Positions 36,077 through 43,676 of a DNA stretch of 64,000 nt are shown one piece after another. The position numbers were made by a program, and so were the translations under genes. This DNA is from Mycobacterium sp. KBS0706 (GTDB lineage: Bacteria > Pseudomonadota > Alphaproteobacteria > DSM-16000 > Inquilinaceae). Each line of letters begins with the position of its first letter. The stretch's first letter is position 1. The notes under the pieces are model-generated. The model was given only the letters and a program-made list of their open reading frames with translations. It made no database searches and had not been told where the DNA came from. The stretch is from assembly GCF_005938675.2 (NCBI RefSeq), contig NZ_VCCH02000002.1, forward strand, positions 62,001 through 126,000. The letters run 5' to 3'.

Positions 36077-36185
36077 CCCTGGTGCTCCCGTTCCTGGTGG
36101 TGCCGGCGGGCCGGACCTAACCATAGGCATAGTCGACAACGCGACAAGCCGCCGACTACGCTTCCCTGTGTATCGGAAGATCGTG

Positions 36186-37358
36186 ATGGACCAGCAGCCA
36201 GCCTCCACAGCCCTCGACCCGCCAGGACCGCCATCACCCGCTCCCGGACCGCCGCCCGCCGCTGCCGACCGGACCGTCGGCACCAGGCCGGCCGCGCCGC
36301 CGCGCCTGCTGGGCGCCTGGCTGCTGCGGCTGGTGATCCTGGTCATCGCGGGCGGCGTCGTCGCCCTGTTCGTCACCCGCTGGGATGCCTGGGTCGGGCA
36401 GGCGAGCCGCCAGACCACCGACAACGCCACCGTGCGCGGCGACATCACCCCCCTCAGCGCCCAGGTCGACGGCTATGTCGACCGCGTGGCCGTCACCGAC
36501 TTCCAGCTGGTCAAGGCCGGGGACCTGCTGGTCGAGATCGACGACCAGGACTATCGGGCGCGGGTGGAACAGGCCGCCGCGGATGTCCTGGGCGCCGATG
36601 CCGCGATCCAGAACCTGAAGGCGCGCAAGGACCTGCAGCACGCCGAGATCGACCAGGCCCAGAGCGTCATCGCCGCGACCCAGGCCGATGTCGACCGCAC
36701 CAAGCTGGAGCTGAGCCGCCAGCAGACCTTGCTGGGCACCACCTTCGGCACGGCGCAGAGGGTGGAGCAGGCCGTCGCCGACGAGAAGCGCTTCGAGGCC
36801 ACCCTGACGCGCAATCAGGCCGAGCTCGAGGCCGCGCGCCGGCAGATGGGCGTGCTCGACACCCAGGAGCTGCAGCTGCGCGCCGACGCCAAGGCCAAGG
36901 ACGCGGCGCTCGCGCTGGCCAGGACCAATCTCGGCTACACCCGGATCACGGCGCCGGTGGACGGCATGGTGGGCGAGCGCGGGGTGCGCGCGGGACAGTA
37001 TCTGCGGCCAGGCACCCAGGTCATCTCCGTGGTCCCGCTGGACAATGTCTGGGTGATCGCGAACTACAAGGAGACCCAGCTGACCCGCGTGGCGATCGGC
37101 CAGAAGGCCGAGGTCACCTTCGACACCTTTCCCGGAACCGTGGTGACCGGCCGGGTCGACAGCATCGCGCCGGCCAGCGGATCGCAGTTCAGCCTGCTGC
37201 CGCCGGACAACGCGACCGGCAATTTCACCAAGGTGGTGCAGCGCATCCCGGTCAAGATCCGGCTCGATCCCGGCAGCCCGCTGGCCGGCCGGTTGCGTCC
37301 CGGCATGTCGGCGGTGGTGACCATCCTGACCGACGACAGCGCGCCGGCGAAGTCGTGA
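36186..37358 (+). CDS. Membrane-fusion efflux adaptor (EmrA/HlyD type)
   Basis: A 390-residue inner-membrane-anchored periplasmic adaptor. After a Pro-rich cytoplasmic start, one membrane segment (LLRLVILVIAGGVVALFV, about residues 45-62) leads to the lipoyl half-motif TDNATVRGDITPLSAQVDGY, a long coiled-coil hairpin (residues 130-240) and the second half with ITAPVDGMVGERGVRAGQYL. It pairs with the DHA2 transporter whose GTG start overlaps its stop. No outer-membrane channel gene is nearby, so it would borrow a TolC-type protein. Confidence 0.87.
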   Translation: MDQQPASTALDPPGPPSPAPGPPPAAADRTVGTRPAAPPRLLGAWLLRLVILVIAGGVVALFVTRWDAWVGQASRQTTDNATVRGDITPLSAQVDGYVDRVAVTDFQLVKAGDLLVEIDDQDYRARVEQAAADVLGADAAIQNLKARKDLQHAEIDQAQSVIAATQADVDRTKLELSRQQTLLGTTFGTAQRVEQAVADEKRFEATLTRNQAELEAARRQMGVLDTQELQLRADAKAKDAALALARTNLGYTRITAPVDGMVGERGVRAGQYLRPGTQVISVVPLDNVWVIANYKETQLTRVAIGQKAEVTFDTFPGTVVTGRVDSIAPASGSQFSLLPPDNATGNFTKVVQRIPVKIRLDPGSPLAGRLRPGMSAVVTILTDDSAPAKS

Positions 37359-38971
37359 CCGCCGCCGTCGAGGCCGCCGGCGCCCCCGTCCCGAGACCCG
37401 CGGCTGCGGCGGCGCCCTGCCTTCGCCCCCTGGCCGGCGTCGCGGCGGTGCTGCTGGGGGCCGTCATCTCGACGCTGAACACGCGGGTCACCGGCTTCGG
37501 CCTCGCCGACATCCGCGGCGGGCTCGGCCTCGGCTTCGACGAGGGCTCCTGGCTGGCCACGGCCTTCTCCGCCGGCCAGATGGTGGTGGCGCCGAGCGCG
37601 GCCTGGTTCAGCATGGTCATCGGCGTCCGGCGCTTCCTGCTCTGGGCCAGCGCGATCTTCATCCTGTCGTCGCTGCTGCTGCCGTTGATGGCCGATTACG
37701 ATCTCATCATCGCCCTGCAGACCGTCCGCGGCCTCGCGGTCGGCACCTTCATTCCCGCCTCGCTCGGCTTCATCCTGCGCGGCCTGGCGCCACGCTGGTG
37801 GATCTGGGGCATCGCCGCCTATGCCTTCCGCTTCACCTTCTCCCAGAACGTCGCCGCCTCGCTCGAGGCCTGGTATTCGGAAACCGGCCACTGGCAATGG
37901 ATCTTCTGGCAGAACGTCGTGCTGACGGGAGCCATGGCCCTGATCATCCTGTGGGCGGTGCCGCGCGACGGCATCAATCGCGACCTGCTGCGCCGCACCG
38001 ATTGGGGCGCCATCGTCTTCGCCGGCCTGGGCTTCGGGCTGGTCTATGTCGGGCTGGACCAGGGCAACCGCCTCGACTGGCTGAATTCCGGCATCGTCGT
38101 CGGCTGCCTGGCGGGGGGCCTGCTGCTGATCGCCGCCTTCGTGGTCAACGAGGCGACCGTCGAGCATCCGCTGATCCACCTGCCGGTGCTGCGCCAGGTC
38201 AATGTCGCGATTCCGGCGCTGCTGATCTGCGCCTACGGCTTCGGCTCACAGGCCACCGCCTATGTGCTGCCGGATTATCTGACGCGCATCCAGGGGCTGC
38301 GGGCGCTGCAGATCGGCGATGTGCTGAACTGGATCGCCGTGCCGCAATTCCTGCTCATCCCGCTGGTGGTGCTGGCGCTGCGCCGGATCGATGCGCGCCT
38401 CCTCCTCAGCATCGGCTTCGCCCTGATCGCGATCGGCAGCTGGATGGACACCGGCCTGACCCATGACTGGGCCGGCGGCGACTTCCTGCCCTCGCAGATC
38501 GTCGAGGCGGCGGGCCTGGCCATCGGCCTGACCTCGCTGGTCACCTTCGCCGTTTCGAACATCACGCCGCCCCAGGCCGCCGCCATCGCCGCGACGATCC
38601 AGATCTCGCGGTTGTTCGGCATCGAGTTGGGCACCGCCTTCATCCAGACCTTCGTGCGGGTGCGCGAGCAGGTCTATTCGAACCTGATCGGCCAGCATCT
38701 GAGCTCGGGCTCGGACGTCGTCGACCGCGTCGTGACCGCGCTGTCGACCGTCTTCAGCCAGCACGCCAACAATATCGGGCTGGAGACCAGCCAGGGGATC
38801 GCCGCGGCCGGACGGTTCGTGCAGCGCGAGGCCTATGTGCTGGCCTATATCGACGGGTTCTGGATCGTCGCCTGGGTGCTGGCGCTGGCGCCGTTCCTGG
38901 TGCTGCTGCTGCGCCGCCCGCCGCCCAATCCGATGACGCCGCCGCGCAACGACATCCCGGCGCGCGGGTGA
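37355..38971 (+). CDS. DHA2-family drug efflux MFS transporter (EmrB type)
   Basis: A 538-residue inner-membrane transporter with about 14 hydrophobic segments, starting at GTG in a GTGA overlap with the adaptor gene. FGLADIRGGLGLGFDEGSWL followed by ATAFSAGQMVVAP is the usual EmrB-type first loop; ALQTVRGLAVGTFIPASLGF is typical of the family. With the adaptor it should form a tripartite proton-driven pump for hydrophobic compounds. No regulator is adjacent. Confidence 0.87.
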   Translation: MTAAVEAAGAPVPRPAAAAAPCLRPLAGVAAVLLGAVISTLNTRVTGFGLADIRGGLGLGFDEGSWLATAFSAGQMVVAPSAAWFSMVIGVRRFLLWASAIFILSSLLLPLMADYDLIIALQTVRGLAVGTFIPASLGFILRGLAPRWWIWGIAAYAFRFTFSQNVAASLEAWYSETGHWQWIFWQNVVLTGAMALIILWAVPRDGINRDLLRRTDWGAIVFAGLGFGLVYVGLDQGNRLDWLNSGIVVGCLAGGLLLIAAFVVNEATVEHPLIHLPVLRQVNVAIPALLICAYGFGSQATAYVLPDYLTRIQGLRALQIGDVLNWIAVPQFLLIPLVVLALRRIDARLLLSIGFALIAIGSWMDTGLTHDWAGGDFLPSQIVEAAGLAIGLTSLVTFAVSNITPPQAAAIAATIQISRLFGIELGTAFIQTFVRVREQVYSNLIGQHLSSGSDVVDRVVTALSTVFSQHANNIGLETSQGIAAAGRFVQREAYVLAYIDGFWIVAWVLALAPFLVLLLRRPPPNPMTPPRNDIPARG

Positions 38972-38978
38972 TCGCCCG

Positions 38979-39533
38979 GTGGAGCTGTCCAATTTCGACA
39001 TCCTTGCGCCGGGCCTCCCGGTGGTCTTCTGCGGCATCAACCCGAGCACACAGGCAGCGGCCTCCGGCCACAATTTCGGGTCGGCGTCCAATCGCTTCTG
39101 GCCTGTCCTGCACCTGTCCGGCTTCACGCCTGTGAGGCTCTCGGCGCAGGACGATCGCCGCCTGCTCGCATTCGGCTGCGGCATCACCGCCGCTGTCCCG
39201 CGGGCCACGCGCGGCACCGGCGAGCTGCGCGGTCACGAGCTCCGGGCCTCCGGGGCGGGGCTCCGTGCGAAGCTCGAGCATTTCCGGCCCGAGACCATCG
39301 CCTTCCTGGGCAAGGCGGCCTATGAAGCGATCGCGGGCGGCAGGGTCCATTGGGGGCCGCAATCCACCCGGTTGTGCGATGCCGAGGTGTGGATCCTGCC
39401 GAATCCGAGCGGGCTCAATCGCGGCTTCAGCCTTGCCGAACTTGTCGAGGCCTACTCCGCTCTCAGACTGGCGCGTTCATCCTCTTTGACGCGTTGGATG
39501 GCTCAGAGGCCTCGCGAAGGGACGCCCCGATGA
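38979..39533 (+). CDS. mug: G/T(U)-mismatch-specific DNA glycosylase Mug
   Basis: A 184-residue uracil-DNA glycosylase of family 2, which excises uracil and ethenocytosine from mispairs. The catalytic loop is GINPS (N in place of the UDG Asp), followed by GHNFGSASNRFWPVLHLSG; the second loop NPSGLNRGF inserts into DNA. Start is GTG at 38979, 7 bases after the EmrB-type gene, without a clear ribosome site, so translation may be coupled. About 15 poorly conserved residues extend the C-terminus. Confidence 0.87.
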   Translation: MELSNFDILAPGLPVVFCGINPSTQAAASGHNFGSASNRFWPVLHLSGFTPVRLSAQDDRRLLAFGCGITAAVPRATRGTGELRGHELRASGAGLRAKLEHFRPETIAFLGKAAYEAIAGGRVHWGPQSTRLCDAEVWILPNPSGLNRGFSLAELVEAYSALRLARSSSLTRWMAQRPREGTPR

Positions 39534-39635
39534 AGCGGTGTTCGGCGCCCGTTGCCGACATCGTCGTCTGTGAAGCGGACATCCGGTGACCGGCTGCACG
39601 GCATCGGCTACACTCGGCCGGTTCCGGGAGGCGCA

Positions 39636-40328
39636 ATGCTCACCCTGTACTCATATCCCGAGCTCTTTGGTGTCGCCGACAACAACGGCTACGGCTTGAA
39701 AGTCTATGCCTTTCTCAGATTGACCGGCCTGCCCTTCGCTCATCAGCACATCTTCGACGCCTCGACAGCACCGCGCGGACAACTTCCCTATGTCGTCGAT
39801 GATGGAGAGGCGATCGGCGACAGCGACACGATCATTGCACACCTGATCCGCAGATATGGCCTGACCATCGACGACCGGCTGACCCCCGCACAGTGCGACA
39901 CCAGTCATCTGATCTCGCGAATGCTCGACGATCTCTACTGGGTGATGTCCTATTCACGCTGGAAGGACGAGCGCTATTGGCCCGCTTTCCGTGACGCGCT
40001 GCTGCGAGAGCATTCGAGCGTGACCGAGGAGGGGCTGGCCAAGGCGCGGGACTTCAATTTCCAGCGCTACCATTACCAGGGCATCGGCCGCTTCGCTCCG
40101 GACGCCGCCTATGCCCGCGGCGTCGCGGACCTGCGGGTGCTGGCGAACCGTCTCGCGGAGAGCGACTACCTGCACGGAGCCGAGCCGACCAGTGCCGATG
40201 CGGGCATCTACGGCTTCATCGCGAACATTCTATTCTATCCGATCGACACCCCGCTGAGGGTTTTCGTCACCTCGCAGGCCGATCTTGTCCGCCACTGCAC
40301 CGCGATCCACGCCGCCATCCGCGGGTGA
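39636..40328 (+). CDS. Glutathione S-transferase-like protein (metaxin/FAX type)
   Basis: A 230-residue protein with an N-terminal thioredoxin fold (LTLYSYPELFGVADNNGYGL, then RGQLPYVVDDGEAIGDSDTI giving the conserved cis-Pro and SDTI) and a helical C-terminal domain (SADAGIYGFIANILFYPIDT). The domain order and the FDAS/RGQLPYV motif resemble the failed-axon-connection/metaxin branch of GSTs, common in Proteobacteria but without a firm reaction. The ATG at 39636 follows GGGAGG at 4 bases; an upstream in-frame start (39552) is less likely. Confidence 0.8.
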   Translation: MLTLYSYPELFGVADNNGYGLKVYAFLRLTGLPFAHQHIFDASTAPRGQLPYVVDDGEAIGDSDTIIAHLIRRYGLTIDDRLTPAQCDTSHLISRMLDDLYWVMSYSRWKDERYWPAFRDALLREHSSVTEEGLAKARDFNFQRYHYQGIGRFAPDAAYARGVADLRVLANRLAESDYLHGAEPTSADAGIYGFIANILFYPIDTPLRVFVTSQADLVRHCTAIHAAIRG

Positions 40329-40379
40329 CCGATTTCGGATCCGAACAATCTCTCGATGATCCGGCTGGACGGAGAGGAC

Positions 40380-40620
40380 GATGGACATTGATCGACGCTG
40401 ACGGAGCTGTGCGAGGCCTTCACGCGCATGATCTCGATCGTATCATGGCGTTCTTTTCCGACGATTGCGTCCTGGAGATGCCGAGGGGAAGCAAGCCCTG
40501 GGGGGGCCGTCTCGAGGGCGGACAGAGCGTGCGAGAAGCGTTGGCGACACGCTTGGGGCCTGCTTGATGTGAACTACGGCAACTCGGAAGCATTAGTGAG
40601 GGGCTGGTGTCGGCCCAGTC
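40380..40620 (+). pseudogene. SnoaL/NTF2-like gene broken by two frameshifts
   Basis: Pieces of one SnoaL-like protein appear in three successive frames: LTELCEAFTR (from about 40396), then HDLDRIMAFFSDDCVLEMPR and VREALATR (about 40428-40555), then LLDVNYGNSEALV (from about 40560). Joined, they read as a continuous N-terminal half of an NTF2-like protein; the usual C-terminal half is missing. Single-base losses or gains near 40427 and 40556 explain the breaks. An open 80-codon frame from 40325 exists but mixes wrong-frame sequence with the remnant. Confidence 0.65.
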
Positions 40621-40633
40621 GGCTGGTCGTGAG

Positions 40634-40655
40634 AGGCCGCCCCGAGGGGCGGCCT
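40634..40655. terminator. Strong GC hairpin, probable bidirectional terminator
   Basis: AGGCCGCCCC (40634-40643) and GGGGCGGCCT (40646-40655) pair perfectly over 10 bases around GA. It lies between the pseudogene remnant and the convergent DUF2171 gene (stop at 40675), the place for a terminator of both. Only two T residues follow, so factor independence is uncertain. Confidence 0.6.
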
Positions 40656-40674
40656 TCCGGCATGCCTGAACGGC

Positions 40675-40902
40675 TCAATGCCATTTCGCTTTGGCGTCCT
40701 TGGCCGTCATGCTGAGATGAACCCGGTCGTCGACATGATCGACCCAGCCGACCGGAATGTAGTGATGCTGCGAGCCGGCATCCTGGTCCGATCGGGTGAG
40801 CTTGATGCGGTCCTGGCCTTCCATATGGTCGACCGTTCCGACATGCATGCCGTCGGAGCCGACGACGTTCATATGGTCCTTGATCTGAGACATCGGCGTC
40901 AT
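40675..40902 (-). CDS. DUF2171 domain protein
   Basis: A 75-residue protein matching the DUF2171 pattern: SQIKDHMNVVGSDGMHVGTV, DRIKLTRSD, GSQHHYIPVGWVDHVDDRV, ending KDAKAKWH. It is a PRC-barrel-like beta protein, abundant in stress-tolerant alphaproteobacteria and of unknown function. The ATG at 40902 follows AGGAGG by 7 bases. An EcfG-like promoter sits just upstream at 40933-40958. Confidence 0.82.
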   Translation of the reverse strand: MTPMSQIKDHMNVVGSDGMHVGTVDHMEGQDRIKLTRSDQDAGSQHHYIPVGWVDHVDDRVHLSMTAKDAKAKWH

Positions 40903-40932
40903 GAGACATCCTCCTGATTGCCTTGACTGGTC

Positions 40933-40958
40933 AATGCAGGCATCTGCGCCGGGGTTCC
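40933..40958 (-). promoter_or_regulatory. EcfG-like general-stress promoter for DUF2171 gene
   Basis: On the minus strand GGAAC (40958-40954) is followed after 17 bases by CATT (40936-40933), one mismatch from the alphaproteobacterial EcfG consensus GGAAC-N16/17-CGTT. It ends 31 bases before the DUF2171 start. Supported by a better match before a neighbouring gene at 42042-42067. Confidence 0.45.
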
Positions 40959-40989
40959 CCGGGCCGGCGGTGCCGTCGCGAGGATGCGG

Positions 40990-41613
40990 CTAGACTCGGG
41001 TGTCGCCGCGGCCGTAGAGGTCGCGCTCGCGGGCGATCTCGTCCGGCGTGTAGACGGGCGCGCGCGGATCGTATCGGGTCCAGCCCGACGAGCGGTACGC
41101 CTCGCCGCGAGCGGCGGCGTCGATCGCCCCGTTTTCCAGGAGGATCTCCTGGACCTGGGCGGCCTGGTCCTGTTCGACCTGGACGGTCAGCAGCGTGCCA
41201 CCGCGGCGGACGCCTTCGGCATAGACATGGGCGGAATCCTCGTCGACGCCTGAATCCGTCATGGCTCCGATCAGCCCCCCGGTGGCGCCGCCGGCCACGG
41301 CTCCGGCCGCCGCACCGGCCAGCGTGGCGGCAAGCCAGCCGGCGGCGACGATCGGGCCGACGCCGGGAATGGCCATCACGCCGAGCCCCGTCAGCAGACC
41401 GGCGCCGCCACCCAGGACCGTGCCGATGCCGGCGCCGGTTCCGGCCCCGGATGCGGCGTCGGAGCCGTCGTCGTCGTCCCGGACGACGTGCTCCGAATCG
41501 TGGGCGAGCAGACCGATGTCATTCCGTGAAATTCCGAAGGCTTCGATGTCGCGGCGCGCATCCGCGGCATCCGCCGGATTGTCGAACAGTCCGGTGATCG
41601 TGACCCGGGTCAT
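40990..41613 (-). CDS. General-stress-type protein with glycine-zipper core
   Basis: A 207-residue protein. The N-terminus TRVTITGLFDNPADAADARR and IEAFGISRNDIGLL is a small alpha/beta fold like the YflT/general stress protein 17M group. The middle (about residues 52-115) is a run of Gly and Ala (AGTGAGIGTVLGGGAGLLTG and AGAAAGAVAGGATGGLIGAM) that could insert in or pack along a membrane. After it comes a second ferredoxin-like half (RRGGTLLTVQVEQDQAAQVQ). It follows the PepSY-like gene by 33 bases on the same strand, so both may use the EcfG-like promoter at 42042. Confidence 0.72.
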   Translation of the reverse strand: MTRVTITGLFDNPADAADARRDIEAFGISRNDIGLLAHDSEHVVRDDDDGSDAASGAGTGAGIGTVLGGGAGLLTGLGVMAIPGVGPIVAAGWLAATLAGAAAGAVAGGATGGLIGAMTDSGVDEDSAHVYAEGVRRGGTLLTVQVEQDQAAQVQEILLENGAIDAAARGEAYRSSGWTRYDPRAPVYTPDEIARERDLYGRGDTRV

Positions 41614-41646
41614 GGCTGATCTCCTGATGATGCGATGGAAAGGCCG

Positions 41647-41988
41647 TCACTGCGTGGCGACGTTGCCCTGATAGTCGAGCCCAACCTTGACGCTCTTGCC
41701 GCCCTTGGACGCCGTCGCCCACCAGATGCCTGCATCGTCCTTGGTCAGGCCGGTGACGCCGGTGAAGCCGTGGTCCTCCAGGCGGGATGTGGCCTGCGCC
41801 TCGGTGAAGCTGTTTGCGCCCTTCTGCAGCTCCGCGGGCGAGGTCAGGACGACGCCCTGCTTGGTGTCCGCAGTGGCGGCGGGATCGTTCGAGGGGGTGG
41901 TGGTCGAGGGGGCGGTGGTCTGAGCCGCTGCCATCGATCCGCCAACACCGACGGCAAGCAAGGCAGCGAGAAGTGCTGTGCGGAGCAT
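41647..41988 (-). CDS. Exported PepSY-like small protein
   Basis: A 113-residue protein with a Sec signal (MLRTALLAALLAVGVGGSMA, cleavage after AAA or AQ) and a Thr/Pro-rich linker before a compact domain with LTSPAELQKGANSFTEAQAT, TGVTGLTKDDAGIWWATASK and a final VGLDYQGNVA. The last part resembles a PepSY repeat. Two ATGs lie 6 bases apart; 41988 is chosen because CGGAG then sits 7 bases upstream. It is preceded by a good EcfG-like promoter, implying a periplasmic stress role. Confidence 0.72.
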   Translation of the reverse strand: MLRTALLAALLAVGVGGSMAAAQTTAPSTTTPSNDPAATADTKQGVVLTSPAELQKGANSFTEAQATSRLEDHGFTGVTGLTKDDAGIWWATASKGGKSVKVGLDYQGNVATQ

Positions 41989-42041
41989 TGTCATTCTCCG
42001 GAAGTGGGGTCTCTCCCGGGTGGGGGAGACAACGCCCAGGC

Positions 42042-42067
42042 AACAGGCGCCGCAGCCGCACCGTTCC
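42042..42067 (-). promoter_or_regulatory. EcfG-like general-stress promoter
   Basis: On the minus strand GGAAC (42067-42063) is followed after 17 bases by TGTT (42045-42042), close to the EcfG consensus GGAAC-N16/17-CGTT. It lies 54 bases before the PepSY-like start at 41988. Just upstream, 42070-42114 is an AT-rich stretch, rare in this GC-rich DNA, bounded by inverted ACGGCATT and AATGCCGT. Confidence 0.55.
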
Positions 42068-42069
42068 GT

Positions 42070-42114
42070 ACGGCATTGAAAATAAATGAAAAATATCAAA
42101 TGCTAAAATGCCGT
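42070..42114. repeat. Inverted 8-base repeat around an AT-rich island
   Basis: ACGGCATT (42070-42077) and AATGCCGT (42107-42114) flank 29 bases that are almost all A and T. The element sits directly upstream of the EcfG-like promoter and just after the stop of the 42131-42466 gene. It could be an upstream promoter element, a binding site, or a loose terminator for the upstream gene. Confidence 0.4.
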
Positions 42115-42130
42115 CGAATGAGGGACGTCT

Positions 42131-42466
42131 TCAGGTGCCGCCGAGATAGGCGAACTTCTTCCGCAGCTGCAGCAGATCGCGCTCGAACTGCTCGACCGGG
42201 TAGTCGATCTCGGGTGCGGCGGTGGCGTCGGGCTGGTTGGGCAGGTCCGGGTCGATCCGCCGGATCGGGTCGATCATGGTGTCCGCCTTGGTCACCACGG
42301 TCGGGTCCTGCCTCGCCCCCTCGTCGGCCTGGAGCTGCCGGACCGCGAAGTGGAGGTTCCAGCGCTCGCGCGAGGTCATCCTGTGGCCGGCCTGCCAGCG
42401 CTGCAGCCATTGCTCGAGCTGGCCCAGCACATAGCGCAGCTCGGCGTCTCGGTCGGTGCCGGGCAT
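42131..42466 (-). CDS. Small protein of unknown function, paralogue A
   Basis: A 111-residue protein, start MPGTDRDAELRYVLGQLEQW, end VEQFERDLLQLRKKFAYLGG. It aligns along its length with the neighbouring 42533-42892 product: D-x-ELRY, QLExWLxRWxAG, xIDxxxPxFERDxxxLRxKxxYL. Mostly helical with an acidic middle, no signal or membrane segment. I do not recognise the family. The start follows GGGGAGAGAGG. Confidence 0.68.
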   Translation of the reverse strand: MPGTDRDAELRYVLGQLEQWLQRWQAGHRMTSRERWNLHFAVRQLQADEGARQDPTVVTKADTMIDPIRRIDPDLPNQPDATAAPEIDYPVEQFERDLLQLRKKFAYLGGT

Positions 42467-42532
42467 CGCCTCTCTCCCCTTCGGTCGTCGAAAGGACATG
42501 GCCGTGGGAATGCACTCCGGCAAGCCGGGGCG

Positions 42533-42892
42533 TCAGGCATGCCCGACGGGCCGCCCTCCGAGCCAGCTCAGATACTGGTATTTCGGCCGCAGCAGCTCCA
42601 TGTCGCGCTCGAACTCCGGCAGGGTGTAGTCGACGGCGGCGGCATCGCCCGCCTCGGCCAGGGGCGAATGGTCCGGGTCCGCCGCGGCCAGCAGGTTGGC
42701 GATCTCCTGATGCGCCGACGGCCCGGCATCGTCGTGGATTTCGCCCTCGTCGATATGCAGCTCGCCGACCGCCCGCCTGATCGCGGCCAGTTGGATCCCG
42801 TTCGGGGCCTGGCCCGCGAGCCATCGCGTCAGCCAGGCTTCCAGCTGATTCATGGCGTAGCGCAGCTCGTCGTCGCGTTCGGTGGCGGGCAT
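42533..42892 (-). CDS. Small protein of unknown function, paralogue B
   Basis: A 119-residue tandem relative of the 42131-42466 product, start MPATERDDELRYAMNQLEAW, end ERDMELLRPKYQYLSWLGGR. Of two ATGs 6 bases apart, 42892 is chosen for GAAGGA 7 bases upstream and for its match to the paralogue start. The conserved ends and variable middle suggest two helical elements that pair around a flexible acidic linker. It is divergent from the receiver-domain gene, with 171 bases between that contain no recognised site. Confidence 0.68.
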   Translation of the reverse strand: MPATERDDELRYAMNQLEAWLTRWLAGQAPNGIQLAAIRRAVGELHIDEGEIHDDAGPSAHQEIANLLAAADPDHSPLAEAGDAAAVDYTLPEFERDMELLRPKYQYLSWLGGRPVGHA

Positions 42893-43063
42893 CGTCATGT
42901 CCTTCGGCCGTGGCAGTTCCTGATGGACGCCTTCAAGGCGGGCGGCAAGGGCTTGATTCCCGGAAGTAGGTCGCACGCCGGTGGAGATAGGCAATAAAAT
43001 TACCCGCACTCCCGTGCCGCAGCGGCTGTTGTCATAGAAACGCAATATCCGGAGGACCCGCCC

Positions 43064-43438
43064 ATGGTGATCGAGCGACAGCCTTGCGTCCTCGTCGTCG
43101 AGGACGAATTCCTGACCGCCCTCCTGGTGGAGGAGGCGCTGGCCGAGGCCGGCATCCGCGTCCTGGGGCCGGCCGCGAAGCTGGACCAGGCGGTCGAGCT
43201 GGCCGGAGCCGACGGCGTGGACGCCGCACTGCTCGACGTCGAGCTGGCCGGCGGCGACGAGGTGTTCCCGGCGGCGGAAGTCCTGGCCGAGCGCAACATT
43301 CCGTTCGCCTTCGTGTCGTCCTGCCCGCGCGACCGCGTCGAAGACAGATGCGGCGCCCGGCCGATGCTGTCGAAGCCGTTCCGGGACCGCGAGGTGCAGG
43401 CTCTCACGGCGAAGCTGCTCCGGCCCAGGCGGCGGTAA
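43064..43438 (+). CDS. Stand-alone response-regulator receiver domain
   Basis: A 124-residue CheY-like receiver with no output domain. The acidic pair is E13-D14, the phosphorylated Asp is D58 (LLDVEL), the switch position is Ser in FVSSCP and the invariant Lys is K104 (SKPF). GGAGG lies 8 bases before the ATG. Single receivers of this type in alphaproteobacteria often serve general-stress or motility phosphorelays; no histidine kinase is adjacent, so the partner is elsewhere. Confidence 0.85.
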   Translation: MVIERQPCVLVVEDEFLTALLVEEALAEAGIRVLGPAAKLDQAVELAGADGVDAALLDVELAGGDEVFPAAEVLAERNIPFAFVSSCPRDRVEDRCGARPMLSKPFRDREVQALTAKLLRPRRR

Positions 43439-43476
43439 GGCCCGCCAGCGCGCGTCCTGAGGCTCGAACATCCCTT

Positions 43477-43500
43477 GATGACAACGTTGTCTTGACAGAT
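43477..43500 (+). promoter_or_regulatory. LacI-type operator with -35 box, copy 1 (sugar-type importer)
   Basis: The 24 bases here recur exactly at 49092-49115. They contain the perfect palindrome GACAACGTTGTC (43480-43491, central CG) followed by TTGACA (43492-43497), a consensus -35 box. It lies 177 bases before the binding-protein gene at 43677. The -10 is not clear. The LacI-family product of 51523-52557 is the likely ligand-responsive repressor. Confidence 0.65.
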
Positions 43501-43676
43501 TCCTGCAGGCCCGTCTCTCTATGAGCGGGGATGATGTCGTCCTGCCGGCGGCCCGCAGCAGAAGATTGCGGCCGGCGCGGGCGACGTCGCACCCTCCGGG
43601 CTCCGCCCTTGCGGGCTTCGCCGGACGAATCGACAACGCACCGGTCGCCACGGCCGGGTCAGACAGGGAGAGGATG

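Noticed and set aside
40325..40567. 80-codon open frame read as an intact small gene
   Set aside because: Only its middle matches SnoaL-like proteins; both ends are wrong-frame, so it is better described as a frameshifted remnant.
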